Assembly: GCF_901709675.1 (NCBI RefSeq)
Contig: NC_051107.1
Span: forward strand, 5,394,001-5,458,000
Length of the DNA: 64,000 bases
Source of the DNA: Syngnathus acus
Taxonomy: Eukaryota; Chordata; Actinopteri; Syngnathiformes; Syngnathidae
Direction of reading: 5' to 3'
The notes under the pieces: generated by a model
Databases searched by the model: none
What the model was told of the DNA's origin: nothing
What the model saw: the letters and a program-made list of their open reading frames with translations, nothing else
Made by a program: the position numbers and the translations under genes
Shown here: piece by piece, positions 1-11,430 of the stretch
Position numbering within the stretch: position 1 is the stretch's first letter
How the letters are laid out: each line of letters opens with the position of its first letter

Positions 1-3000
1 TAAGAGATCATCTGCTTGGCTGCATCCTGCCCCTGAGCTCTTCCCCCTTCACCGTGTGATTTAACGCCAGCGTGGCGTTCTCACAACACGAGGAAGTCGA
101 CTATATTGTTGTACTGACAGCTTCTTTTTTAGCCTTTTCAATGGGCTCGTCGCCTTACAACAGGAAGATAAACAAGCTCTTAGTTTTAGAGCGTAGATTT
201 CCAATGATATGGAAGTTTTTGGTGCTCTACTAAAGATTAGCTGACGATCATTTTTAAGTTTTAGGATGGTTACGAAGCAGCCGCCGTAGGGATCGTCAAG
301 CGTCCGACTTTGTTAAAGTAGAAAATCTGAAGCCAGGCTGTCGCCGGGGAAGGTTTCCTCAGTGGCTCCTCCATCCTGGAGGGCTTGGCGGTCCCCAAGA
401 AATTCCATATCTCCTCCACCCAGTACCCTCTCGGCTTCACCCCCTGAATAAATTGAGGAGTTTAATCGTCGCCATTATTCAACGGATTGTCAAATATTTT
501 TTAATGCCCGATAAAGATGACCTTACTTTTATCTGTCGCGCAAAAGGCCCGTCAAGTAACACGACTCGGTTTGAAAGAAAGATCACCTTTTGTGTGACTC
601 TCTGATTGGACTTGAGCAGCACACCTTCAAGGTCAAATTACCCGATTGACCTCTTTGGGAATGAATTTATGACCTCTAAGAACTGAAGTGAAATACATTT
701 CCAAATGTGATTTTACATCCAGAACTTGCGCAACGCTGCCTCAGAGTTGCCAAAGTACTCAAAGACTTTTTAACCTCCTGTTAGTTTTTCTTTTTAGCGC
801 TAGGAACTGTGCGATTGTTGCTCGTCAAGCATATCTTCTTTGTAGTCCTCGGAGCCCCGGTCTGTGCCGAAACAATGTGGAAAGTACAGAGCCATTATGA
901 ACTCCGTCGTTATTTTTCAAGTGATTACTTAGCAGTGGGTCACGGAATCCAAAACGGTATAAACAGGGTGAAATGCTAGCGCAGGGGTTGATTAAAACGG
1001 CCATTGTAATTCTACCTCTGTTGTAATTATTTTCTCATTGTCTTGCCGCAGATAGATTTCATATGGGAAATTTCAAGTGCCTTAATTAGCATATTTTACC
1101 CAAAGTGCCAGCGTGTATTATTTTTTTTTCGACATACTCAACCCACATGATTATGCATACCACGATTATCAAGAAAGCATTTTGATTGTGAATTAAGTTT
1201 TTCATAATTGCTGTTCTCGTCCTGAAGTTATTTTAATTCCAGTTGATCTATGACCCGATTGTTAGTTCATAATCTACCAGACATTTTTTTTTTTTTATCT
1301 TTTGAGAGCCTGGGAACTTTCCTCACAAGACTCTTTCTTTCGGACTTTTTTTAGTTTAGGTGAAGCACTCAAATAAAATCTTATTGACTTCAGTTGTTTA
1401 TTGCAGGCTTACCAACCGTGCCACACACGAAGGCATTTTTTCCAGAGCTCCTCACAGACAGGGAAGTGAGGGCAGGGGGGGCGGGTGATAAAATGGGGTA
1501 AAAAAAACCAAAAAAACTCCAGTCGGTTTAAATGAGAGCGGCGCGGGGGGATTATGTGGCCTCTAACAGGGTTTTGGCTCCAACATTAAGGTTAAAACCC
1601 TTTTCTATTACTGAGATCTGTGCTGGTGTTGCCCCCGCCAGCCCCTGAGCTTGCAGCTCCTTGGCCCCTTCGTGTTTGTAGGTTCAATGCCTCGCTGCGA
1701 GGTCATTCTGTCAGACACCCCTGAGCAGTAGAGGGTGACCAGGGACCGGGGGGGGGCTGGCTGCCGTCCAGACTCCGTCTCAGGCTGAGACCTCCCCCTC
1801 CTGCTTTTCAGGCTGGAGTTAAAATCGATACGGGCGTCTCCGTGTTTAAGAAGCCACTCAGAGGCGGACGAGCACCTCCATCCCGAAGGTTGATTTCGCT
1901 CAGCTTAGGGCTTTTGATTGGCATCGGCGAGATGTGAGGCGCTGACCCACAGCTGTCCCATTAGCGGAGGGTTAATGCTGAGATTGCCACTGAGCAAATA
2001 AAGGAACTCGGCGTGGGGCTGTTTTGATAGACTGCCAATCCTCCCCGTGACCCGCAGTCAGATGGTCTTTTAGCTAGCTTGAATCGGTTAGCGGGTGACA
2101 CAGACGCCAGCTCGCAAACACTTGAACTTCCTGTCGAAGTTCGGGTATGGAAGCCAGCGGAATATTTGAGTCATAACTCGCTGGCCTCCCACAGCAACTT
2201 TGCTTCGTCTTACTCACTCCTGTTTGGAGTTGAAGAGGGTGGGGCTTGTTTTTAGAAGCCTGGCGGTTTGTGAGTCACAAGACGTTATTGCAACAAGAGC
2301 CTCGATTAAACATTCAGCGGTTCAAATGGCGAGAAACAGGAAATTGCTTCAACTAGTGACACAGATACGTTTGGATTCATCAGGGGTAAGGCGAGCGTTC
2401 AGCGTTGAACTTAGCAAACTGCTAAATTCCACATAACAATGTTGACAAATCGGGTGGTGGGAGGAGGCGACTACTCAGAATTCCAAAATTGACTAGCAAG
2501 AAACCTGAATTCTAGTTAAGTCCATTTTCAATGACAAGATACGGTAAACACGATTCCAGGTTGATTTCATGTCACATCCTGCTTGTTTTCCAGTCAGTGC
2601 ATCTTTTATTTATTTTTTGCATATTTCAAAGAAAGTCCTTGTCTTCAAGTTTGGAAGGTCAAATGGTAAACACGGCTTTGATACGCCCAAGGAACATTTC
2701 AATCAGAGCCCTTTTGTAATAACATTCATTGTACTATATATCCCCCCCCCCCCTCTACTCGTATAATTCCCCTGGTTTTGCCTCTATAAATATGAACGGG
2801 GAAGATGTATAATTTCTAATGAGAAAATATATCCCTTTGGATTGAAAGGCAGGGTCTGTTCCACGCGCTGCTATTTGTTAGGAGGAGAGATGATACCTGG
2901 GGCTGTTTTGGCGCTGATGGTGGTAAGGAGGACTCTGGCTAGGTCATTGCACATTTTACAAATTAGCATTTCAATCATGCAGGTACATGCGCAGCCGAGC

Positions 3001-3368
3001 GGAAAATATACACGCTTTTCCTAATGCAGAGATAAACAAAACACCGGTGCGGGGTATTAGCATAGCGAGCTAACGTGGTTCTCTATGATGTCCGCTTAGC
3101 TTAATTTTTTTGGTAAGAGTAGCAATTAACGGATAATGACGAGCTACCGTTGCGGCGTGTTTGAATGCTAGGCCAAAATCTTTTCATGGCATAAATATTA
3201 AAAATGCTTGTTATCGGGCTCCCGTCTACTCGCCATAGCGGCGTGTGAATGACAGTCTTCACACTGCCCCCTGTGACCTCGTTGTTAGACTTTCATGTTC
3301 TTGCCTTTTTCAGAATTGCTGTTTGTACAGCTGTAGTCCGAGCCGCATGCATGCATATTCCCGCTTAT

Positions 3369-3401
3369 GTGTGTGTGTGTATACGTTATATACACACACA
3401 C
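3369..3401. repeat. (GT)n-(AC)n palindromic microsatellite
   Basis: A GTGTGTGTGTATA arm is followed by CGT and then a TATACACACACAC arm, forming an almost perfect inverted repeat built from simple repeats. It can form a hairpin or cruciform, and alternating purine-pyrimidine tracts also favour Z-DNA. Confidence 0.85.
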
Positions 3402-3826
3402 GCCTTTCCTCTTGTGTCTTCTGGGTGCAATTTTCAACTTTCTCCTGTAGGACCTATTTTCGATGACAAAAGTGTTGCTTTTATATATGGAGCCCCCCTC
3501 CATGCAGACTCTCCGGCGCCCGTGTGGCGGCGGCGCTGAAGACTCTGTGACAAATGGCAATTATATTTGTATGTTCTTCATGAATCCATCAAACACTGGC
3601 CTTTTAAAAATGCTCCCCAGATATCGCCAGCCTGTCAACTACTGGTAGCGGCGACCAAATTGGGATACTGCTTAGACAGTCAAGAAGCACTCACCCCGCA
3701 GTTTCCCCTGTGATGTGTGTGACAGCGTGTGCCGGGGATAGCATGTTTTATTCAACTACAAATGTACACTCTCAACAGTTGTTGATGTGCTAGAAATAGG
3801 GTGGTTACAAGTCCAATTTGGTCCGC

Positions 3827-3865
3827 TGTGTGTGTGTGTGTATATATGTGTGTGTGTGTGTGTGT
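3827..3865. repeat. (TG)n microsatellite with internal TATATA
   Basis: Two TG-dinucleotide tracts are separated by TATATA. It is an ordinary polymorphic vertebrate microsatellite with no gene association visible. Confidence 0.9.
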
Positions 3866-4168
3866 TTGCAGGATACATGTGGTTTTAATGCGTCCTGTCA
3901 GGTTTGGTATATTCAGTTATCTCTGCAATGGTGTGGTGAAAGGACCGTTTTAAATGTGTGTTGTTGTTTTTTTAATCCTAGGTTTGCTCAAATAAACAAT
4001 TTGGAAACAATTTTATTTTGTTTCCTGATTGTTTGTAACAAAATATTTTAATCCTACTTCAAATGGTAGGCTAATTGATTTTTTTTTTTTTATAACATTT
4101 TTAATTTTAACTTGAAGTCTGAGGGAGACACCTTATAAGCTTGTCAGGGTTTCTAGTCTTACTTGCGT

Positions 4169-4385
4169 AAAAAAAAAAAAAAAAAACAATTAAGGTGGTA
4201 ACCAACGATTATTTTGGTGCTCGATTAATCTGTTATTATTATTAAAATTGATAATTAAATGTTATTATTAATTATGGATTAATTAATAAAAAAATATTAG
4301 AGGTTTTCCTGATCAAATTATTTTGCACTCAAGTCTGTTTTTTAAGTATCTGCCGATACGGAGTCTCGATCCGATACCGCGTTCC
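4169..4385. repeat. Decayed interspersed repeat with poly-A and TTAATTA-rich core
   Basis: A poly-A run of about 18 bases is followed by a segment with several CGATTAATC/GATTAATT-like motifs, an A+T-rich core, and a TATCTGCCGATACGG...CGATCCGATACCG end. The GATTAATC and TATCGG-type modules resemble debris seen repeatedly in fish genomes, and TATCGG modules recur in this window at 6031, 38597 and 51285. The boundaries are uncertain and no coding capacity remains. Confidence 0.4.
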
Positions 4386-5449
4386 AAACAAAAGAGCTGA
4401 AATGTGCCACAAATCTTTTCCAATTTTTTATGTCATTATTTTTTCATCTGCAGAGTGGCGACTGTACACGTCTGTCATTGCCATCTCTGACAGTATCATC
4501 ATTAGCGTGATCAATGCTTTGCATATTATATCACGCATCGTGTCCATTCGTCTTCATTGGGATCAAAATAGAAAAAGAAAGTTGCGAGCACAATTCAGGG
4601 AACCTGCCGCTATGACTTAAACTCATTTTACTCATTAATTATTTCTTTTTTACTTGAACAATTCCGCAAATGCTTACGTTTGTCGTGTTTATGCGCGAGG
4701 GAGCCCCTTGTGGCCACTACACCATTGTCTTGCGCAATGTCGCAAGAAAGTCAATCGATTGGCTCGTAAATCACCTCGCTTCGGTTTAGCTGTATTAATC
4801 AAAGGGCCGCTCGGAATGTGGCCGTCTCTTCTACGTTCCGAAGTAGCTCAATTAGAATCGCAACTTCACATGTCACTAGCAGGCTCTGATGTGTTCCAGA
4901 GTGGGGAAGGGAGGGGGCGGGGCAATACAGGAGCAACTCCCAGTGGAGCTGAATGTGCAGGTACTCCCTTTGGGCGAGGCGCCCAATCCTTGGCTCCCTC
5001 TCATCCTTTTGCCGCCTTTTCTTATCAGACGGGTCGCCGTCTTCTGGCTCCAAGACTTGCTGAGGCCAACTGAGCGTTCAAGTCGACGAGATCATTACGC
5101 TTGCAGACAGCAGCTATTTTCTATAAAGCTCTTTTATTAATCTCACGTTCAACTCACCTGGGTACTGCTCCCATCCGCCAAGCGTGCCAGCTTTTTGTCA
5201 TCCTGTCACATGTGAGGTCCCTAACATCTTTTCTGTCATCCCGGCGCGGAAATGTTTGCCATCTGATCAATATCGCACAATACTCGGAAGATTTGCCAAG
5301 AACCGACGGGGCGAATAAAGTTTTTCCCCTACCGAGCCTGACGGCAGAGTGCTGACAAAGTTCTCGTTTAAATAAAGTTATACTGATGTCAAGTGGAGTT
5401 AATGGAAATTTTTGGGGGAGAAATTGATGGATTGTTTTTTTGCTTTCAG

Positions 5450-5710
5450 ATCAACCTCAGATTGAAAAAGGGCAAAATGATGTCGGGCCCCCCGCGGCCG
5501 ATGCGGGGACAACGTGCAAATGCTCCTGCGGCAATGGCGTCGCAGGAGGGCCGACCGCTGCCACGAGAGCAACGACGGCGGTGGCCACCAGGGGGCCGTC
5601 CACGCCGGTTTCGCAGAAAATGCAACGAAAGTTAAAGTCCAGCCTGTCGGTCAACAGCGACGGCAGCCGGCAAAGCTCCACCGGATCGTCGAAGACGCCT
5701 TTACCGGAAG
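5450..5710 (+). CDS. mdfic: mdfic internal coding exon (N-terminal/linker region)
   Basis: This is an internal exon of MyoD family inhibitor domain-containing protein. A pyrimidine-rich tract ends in TTTCAG before 5450, and a strong donor (GTGAGT) starts at 5711. The exon is 261 nt, phase 1 at both ends, and open throughout in that frame. It begins near QPQIEKGQ, passes a low-complexity Ala/Thr/Gly stretch, then reaches [19 protein letters not shown], which closely matches the conserved [14 protein letters not shown] segment just before the I-mfa domain in MDFIC. It ends LPEG, and after splicing the last codon becomes GAC (Asp). In the family this region is probably disordered. MDFIC sequesters or modulates transcription factors, and MDFIC/MDFI also act as PIEZO channel auxiliary subunits. 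The Ala/Thr/Gly-rich part is G+C-rich and diverged. The overlapping frames at 5393, 5457(-) and 5514 are shadows. Confidence 0.93.
5585..5598 (+). promoter_or_regulatory. CTCF-like motif inside the mdfic coding exon
   Basis: CCACCAGGGGGCCG matches all 12 positions of the core CCASYAGRKGGC pattern used for vertebrate CTCF sites. It encodes part of the low-complexity linker. Motif match only; occupancy is unknown. Confidence 0.4.
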
Positions 5711-6030
5711 GTGAGTCCGGGTTCAAACTAATCGAGGACTAAAATTGACTAATCGCTAACTGCTAAAAGCAACTCACCCTGCTTTTTACTAATCAGAAAT
5801 CAAGTCTCATACATGCATGTCAAAACTGTATTGAAATTTGTATTGATAATTGTGAAATGTTTCGTGGACGGACCTTCAGACAAAATATCACAAAAATAAG
5901 AACAATAATCACATATAAGTGGGAATATTCAATCCCACTTTTTTGTTTTATTTCCTTTTTTCCCCCCTTCTTTACATCTTTCTTCTGTCTTCTTTAACAC
6001 CTGGCGAGAAGGACTTAGTCAACGTCAAAG

Positions 6031-6085
6031 TTACTGGTATCGGCCCGATACCGATCTCCGGTATTAACAGAATCATGGATACAAT
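6031..6085. repeat. TATCGG/CCGATA-type repeat fragment
   Basis: Contains GGTATCGGCCCGATACCGAT followed by ATGGATACAATACCAAGTA. It is a short palindromic module related in sequence to those at 38597-38644 and 51285-51345, consistent with decayed copies of one interspersed family. Confidence 0.4.
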
Positions 6086-6508
6086 ACCAAGTACGAGTCT
6101 GTCGCTTGTGTTTATCGCCGATGGCAGGCGTTTGATTTTGCGTTGCTCGGCCGTCACTTTGCCAGAGGTGGGTCCGGTAATGACCACCGTCGCCGCAGAT
6201 ACAGAGTAGGTGTGACCGCCTAACAAGGTCTGTGATGGCGGGGTGCCCATTAAAAGTCATGAGCGGCTCTCGCACCTCGAGTCCCCCTCGTTAACAGGAC
6301 GGACGCGGCCGCCCTCGTCGGAGTCCCGAGATTTTATGACGCATTAGCGCACGCATCCGTCCAAAGGACATTGATTGATAACGAGTCGGATTGAGATATG
6401 TGTTTACGTGAAGGAGAAAAGTAGGCGGCGTGAGCTTGAGTCGATTTGCCGCGTTTGAATTATGCATCAGGTGGAAAATGCGGAGGAGAACGTGTACTGT
6501 CAATCATC

Positions 6509-6686
6509 GGTGTCAAACACGAGGCCCGGGGGCCAGACACGGCCCGCTTCATCATTTTATCTGGCCCGATTTTTACTCATCTCTGATTCCAAAACTAGTT
6601 ATTGATCAGTTGTGTAGCCCATACTGTATATAGAAGACGCTGACAGTCATAAGGAAACAATGACTACGATGAGTTTGACAGCCCTG
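6509..6686. mobile_element. hAT-like MITE, copy 1 (GGTGTCAAAC TIR family)
   Basis: It starts GGTGTCAAACAC, continues GAGGCCCGGGGGCCAGACAC and CATCATTTTATCTGGCCCG, and ends GAGTTTGACAGCCCTG, so the ends are inverted repeats. It shares the internal stretch AAAACTAGTTATT..ATCA and a following TATA..AAGACG..TGACA block with the copy at 49858-50076, which fixes it as the same family. It is non-autonomous with no transposase frame, and lies in the last mdfic intron. Confidence 0.75.
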
Positions 6687-8555
6687 ATGTAAATGATCCC
6701 GCTGAGTGGGTCTTAATTGGTAGAGAGGGCGGAAATGAAATTAAAGATGGAAAAAGCTCAACAAGTCGGTCTCATTATGGCTTTTGTGTTGACTGTTTTG
6801 CAGTCGCCAGCTCTCGAGTGTTTATTTCCCGGCCTGGGGGAGAAAAAAAAGAAAAGAAAAGCCAAGCTGTTGTGTTTGAGTGTTTACACGGATTAACATA
6901 ATCTGTTTGCCTGTGAAATTAGCCTTCTAAACACAAGAAATAAAAGGGAGCTTCCTCCGGGGGGTTTCCTTGTATTCTTCGGCACCGGAACCAATCTGCG
7001 ATCACACGTTTTGGGTTTCAAGGAGTTCTTTGCCTTTTGTCGGGGTTGGCTGGTGTTTTGGGCTAATTGGGCGTAATAAGCCTCAAGGTGCTTTCCGCCT
7101 GCCAAGTGCTTGGTTTGTCTATAATGTGTAATTTGCACCATTCATACTATTGCCATATTGTCATCCTCTTCTAATATTAGATCTTTGTTGACTCTAACCA
7201 AATAGATTAATTAATCGGTTCAGGTAGATGACTTAATCGGTTCCGGTTCAGTTCATGGAAAAAATGCTACACATTGAGCGCAAGCTAGCAATCTGGAGGT
7301 TAGCCGGAGTGTGTCCAGTTGTGGGCGACCATCTTCTGCGCACTAATCGCTTCTCTTCAATTATACATCCAAGTGAATGGCTGAGAGGCAAAAAAAAAAA
7401 CATGGCTGAGAGGCCCGCCCGCCCGCCGCTTAATGATTGTGTACCGTCTTTTTATTTATCGTTTTTTCGCATACAGAAGTCTCGCGTGGCTCGTGGGTCT
7501 GCCCTCTGGGTCCTTCAAAGTTTCGTAGCCCGGCTTTGAGGTTTGGCGTGACTATATGTTGAATAGTAAAGACGCTTCTGTCTTCAGATCAGCATAATCA
7601 GATGCATTAAAAGTTGAGTACACACTTGCTTATATCACAGCAAGCCGCTGCTCCTGGTCAGCTCTGAGCATCAAAAAAAAAAAAATGGACTTTGATTAAT
7701 CAAACATGAGCATCCAGCAGTCCTCTGCTTGCCTCGCCACGCCGTCCTGCCGCTGCTTTCTCCTTCGCCTCCAACCCAATCAGCAGCAGCCCACTCCGAC
7801 AGCTCAAGATGGGCTGATGAAAGATATGCAAATGTAGCCTGTTTGTAAGAATTTTTTTTTTTTTCTTTTTTGGTCATATATCAGCACTCCAAAGTGCCGC
7901 GCTGGATTTTCAAAAGTCGAGTTTTGACATGGACTCGGAGGACTGTAGGAATTTCTATGGTGTGCGACTCTAAAATGGAATTAGCACACTTATTTGATCA
8001 CGGCTAATGATAACATAACGGAATTTAAGGATCTTCTGATCATGCGAACGGCATTCCAATATAATTCCTTTCCACATTCGCTGCTTCCCCATTGAAAAAT
8101 CGCTGACGCAGCATTTTCCGCTTTTAAAAAGTAGCTCAAGTGACATTTTCATCATGAATAATTCCCACATGCCATTTCAGCGCAGCGTAGCTAATTCGAC
8201 CTAATCTGTAAACACCTTTGGGCTGGGTAATGAGCACATTTTGTAATTTGTAATGGAGAATTCTGCAAAACTTGCATGCGCCCTCATCAAAAGGGTCCGG
8301 AGAGGTTAAATGTTAATTGGGAGGCCACGACCCCGCGGCTAACGCTAATCGGCGTCTTTGCTCGATATGGCTGCTAATCGTCTGCGCGATCAAGCTAGCG
8401 CTCTGCATGATAATGCTGCAATTATTTAACAGCTTGCTAATCCAAACGAACGGCGAGGAATTCGTCGCTGTGTATTTCTCGCATGCAACGGCGCACCCGC
8501 CTACTAATTCAACCGTCTCCGTCAACCTGAGTTTGACGTCGCCGAAATTTCCCAG

Positions 8556-8815
8556 ACTGCTGCGTGCACTCCATCCTGGCGTGCCTCTTCTGCGAGTTCC
8601 TAACGCTTTGCAACCTGGTGGTGGCGCCGGCGTGGTGCGGCCCGTGCGCCTCCGAGTCGTCGTGGTGCTGCTGCTGTTGCTGCTGCGCCGAGGACATGGG
8701 CGACGACTGCAACTGCCCCTGCGACATGGACTGCGGCATCATGGACGCCTGCTGCGAGTCGTCGGACTGCTTGGAAATCTGCATGGAATGCTGCGGCATC
8801 TGTTTCCCCTCGTAG
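8556..8815 (+). CDS. mdfic: mdfic terminal coding exon (I-mfa domain and stop)
   Basis: This is the last coding exon of mdfic and encodes the cysteine-rich I-mfa domain. Acceptor TTTCCCAG ends at 8555. With the G carried from 5710, the first codon is GAC, giving PE-D-CCVHSILACLFCEFLTLCN, the family hallmark. The distal half, GDDCNCPCDMDCGIMDACCE followed by SSDCLEICMECCGICFPS and TAG at 8813-8815, appears identical to mammalian MDFIC as I remember it. That separates it from mdfi, which has other residues here. The domain binds and retains transcription factors such as MyoD-family, TCF/LEF and GLI/ZIC proteins. In MDFIC/MDFI, lipidated C-terminal cysteines insert near the PIEZO pore. Two local oddities are Ser where CVHC is usual, and a run of seven Cys encoded by a TGC repeat (8664-8684). 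The minus-strand and other + frames here are shadows. Confidence 0.97.
8664..8684 (+). repeat. mdfic: Coding (TGC)n tract: seven consecutive cysteine codons
   Basis: The codons are TGC TGC TGC TGT TGC TGC TGC after a Trp codon. The tract sits in the variable middle of the I-mfa domain, where other family members also carry a Cys cluster, usually shorter. A CTG/TGC trinucleotide repeat can change length without breaking frame. Confidence 0.85.
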
Positions 8816-9365
8816 GGACGCCTCTTCCATTTTGTTTCTCGCTCTTCAAGTACTACAACACTGTAAAATGTGACATCTCATGTTTATGTATCCATATCTA
8901 CTGTCATGGAATTTCAGGAAGGGGCTGATCAGGAATTGAAATTGCCCGCCGACTCACAACGAGGCGCTCGCTGTCGTATTGTTTTTGGCAACTAATGAGG
9001 CGAGAGGCATTTTTGTAGCTCGTCTCCGCTCGGCCGATAGCTTTGATGCTCAGGCGTGCTCATTACCGGCGCTACTTGCTAACCGATAGCAAATTGTTAC
9101 TAGCTAACAAAGATATTTTTCTGCCATTTCGTACTAGATTACTTGGATTTTACTTTAGTTCAGTCATCCAGTTGTTTTTGGCCAACTTTTACTGTTGAGA
9201 AAGCACAATGTGAAGATTTTTTTGGGAGATATCTTAGCTACAGAAGTCCTTTAAGATTTGACTCATTTTCAAGCTTTGCAATTTGATGTATTGGTTAAAA
9301 TTTCTCTTATTGTTGCTGTTGTACATTATTTCTGAATTTTAAAATAAACAGTCGTGTATTCGCAT
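8816..9365 (+). other. mdfic: mdfic 3' UTR (approximate end)
   Basis: Non-coding sequence after the TAG stop. It becomes A+T-rich and reaches a canonical AATAAA at 9343-9348. The cleavage position is estimated 15-20 nt downstream. Earlier weaker poly-A sites cannot be excluded. Confidence 0.6.
9343..9348 (+). promoter_or_regulatory. mdfic: Polyadenylation signal AATAAA
   Basis: Canonical hexamer about 530 nt past the mdfic stop codon. It is followed by GTGTATT and a T-rich stretch (CTTTTGTCTTTTG) that can serve as the downstream element. Confidence 0.6.
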
Positions 9366-11359
9366 CGTGCAACTTTTGAATGGGGCTCTTTTGTCTTTTG
9401 TCAAAAACAAGCAGAACAAAAAACTTCAGGTGACCTTTTCTTTTGTCGCCGTCAGGTCGTGACTAAATTGTCACCCGTCTGACGTCAAAGCCGACAATAT
9501 TGAATAAATGACCATTTGACTAATTGACTAATTGCCGCCCAAAGAGGTGGAATATTCACTTTTATAAATACAAGCATTTTTTTTTTGTTCCTTCACCGCA
9601 GTTGTCTATGAAATCGTAATAGCCGTCATTACCTGCTCGTTAGCGTGGACGTAATTTGTTCCGATGTAGTTCGGCACGCATTAAAGCTAATACTCGTCAG
9701 ACTAAGTTTTTTTTTTTTTTGGACTCTATATCAAACGAGAAGAAAATCCAGTCGCGTCTCTTTCAATTAGACTCGTCAGGTATCGGCCCCATTAGCCGCC
9801 TGGCGCAGTTTAGCGTGCAAATCGGGTCATTACCTGACACAGCTAATTGATTTTGACATCAGGCTGCCCAAGCTTCTTGTTTATTTACTCGTGTGTTTAT
9901 TTTGATCTTACGCCACTCGGAAAAAAAAAAAAATTCATGTGGAATATCATCAGTAGTGACAGATGATGAGACGCTTTATTTTCATGTCGTGCTGTTTTTC
10001 TATGTACAGAATGCGGCAGTGGCGTCGTATCGGTGTCGGCGGCGATGAAATGTAAATGATTTTTTTTTTTCCGAGCGAAAGCCTTGTATCCTTTGTTCCT
10101 GTCTTCTTAGAGTAACAATACGCGATGGCGTTCACACCTTAAATATTTAAAGACCCCCTTTTGCTAAAGCTTTGCTGCCGTACAAGGCCCTCTGACTGCT
10201 TCTAATCTCCTCCATACCTGGAGGCGTCGCCACGGCAATGCAACGATAACACGGCGGCGGCGCCGGCAAAACACCCGCCTAAGAGAAAGAAATGAAAGCG
10301 GGGAGGATTCATTCACCCCCATTTTGGGCGCAACTTTGCAGAAAACATTTTACTTCCTCCCGTGTCGTTCCGAGTCTTTATTTTTTTGGGGGTGAGCCCC
10401 GACGCCGCAGATGCCTGCGCCGGCTTTGAAAGGGAAGTAACAGAAGCTTCGGCGTCCTTAAATAAGTCATCATATCTTTCAACTTTCCATCACTTTTCCT
10501 CGCAGCCCCGCCGCCGTCTGAAAAGCAGCGTAGCGTGCCCGAGGCAAATTGAGGAGGACGGGAGGAAGGAGGGGGGGGCTGTTTATTTGCTTGTACACGC
10601 TCCTTGAGCTATAAATTAGATGTCAGCATTGTTACATGTCACGGGCCCATTTGGACACGTCTCCCGAGCAGCACTTTTGATTGTTTGCTCTTAACATCAC
10701 TTAAATGAAGGCAGCCTCCCAATGGCCTGCAGTCATCTGCATCTCACGGGGTGATTGGCAGGTTGTTTAGTCGTGCCCGCTCGCTCGCGTGCTTGCTTCA
10801 TCTTTGTTGACTTGTTCGTTAGAGGACGAGGTGCACTTTAGAAAGTTGACACGGGAAAGTCGGAAGAGTTTGGAAGACGCCGAAAAGTTACCAGTCAATG
10901 ATAACGTGCGGAAAATGGAATTAATTGCTCAGACTGCAACATGGCCGCCAATGCTAGCAAGAAGTAGCACTATGCTAGTCTTTTTTTTTGGCGTTGTCAG
11001 TCTTTGTCTTCGCTCATTGAGGGTGAAGTGGAAGGCAGATCACACCTCTCCTCTTTTCATCTCATTTATTCCGTTTTTCCCTTTTACGTCGTCGCCTGTG
11101 AAGGTTGTCGGTGTCAGCGGGCGTACGATCCTCAACATTTGATGCAAAGGTGGGAGTCAGAGGTGTGACTTCGTTTTTTTTTTCCCCCCCGTCGTCTTCC
11201 TAATTCCAGTTACCTGTCGGGTGATAAATGTCAATTGACTGGACGTGTGATTGTATAGCTGGATTTTTTTTTACCCCGACCCTGTGATGATCTTATAATA
11301 AGATTTTTTGCAACTTTAAAAAGTATTCCAAGCACATCTCGATTGTTGTATTCCGCAAA

Positions 11360-11430
11360 GGTGTCAAACTCAAAGCCCGGGGGCCAGATACGGCCTGCCA
11401 CATCATTTTATGTGCCCCGAGAAGACAAAT
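11360..11430. mobile_element. hAT-like MITE, copy 2 (GGTGTCAAAC family, 5' part)
   Basis: GGTGTCAAACTCAAAGCCCG, then GGGGCCAGATACGGCCTGCC and CATCATTTTATGTG, match the start of the copies at 6509 and 49858. The right end cannot be located; following sequence to about 11545 may still be element-derived. Confidence 0.7.

Larger units (their letters stand above)
1..5449. other. Non-coding DNA upstream of the first visible mdfic exon (intron or 5' region)
   Basis: No exon could be recognised here. The exon at 5450 is entered in phase 1, so at least one upstream coding exon must exist. Either it lies before base 1, making this stretch intron, or it is here with an N-terminal sequence too variable to recognise. 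The open frames present (for example 4654-5073) have no family motifs and no convincing splice sites. The stretch contains simple repeats, a poly-C run near 2750, a (GT)/(AC) palindrome, a (TG)n tract and a decayed repeat at about 4190-4385. Blocks with many TAATT/ATTAG motifs could be regulatory, but that is composition only. Confidence 0.6.
5711..8555 (+). other. mdfic: Last mdfic intron
   Basis: A GT-AG intron of 2845 nt, from GTGAGT at 5711 to TTTCCCAG ending at 8555, in phase 1. It holds a TATCGG-type repeat scrap (about 6031-6080), one copy of the GGTGTCAAAC-type TIR element (6509-6686), duplicated TTAATCGGTT motifs near 7205-7245, and several A or T homopolymers. No additional exon is seen inside it. 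Confidence 0.9.

Noticed and set aside
4654-5073. 139-codon plus-strand open frame upstream of the first visible mdfic exon
   Set aside because: Considered as the missing 5' mdfic exon, but it shows none of the MDFIC N-terminal sequence and no phase-1 donor at a suitable place.
8317-8928. 203-codon plus-strand open frame across the mdfic last exon
   Set aside because: It reads the exon in the wrong frame (Leu/Arg/Val-rich) and runs through the splice acceptor. It is a shadow of the I-mfa exon.
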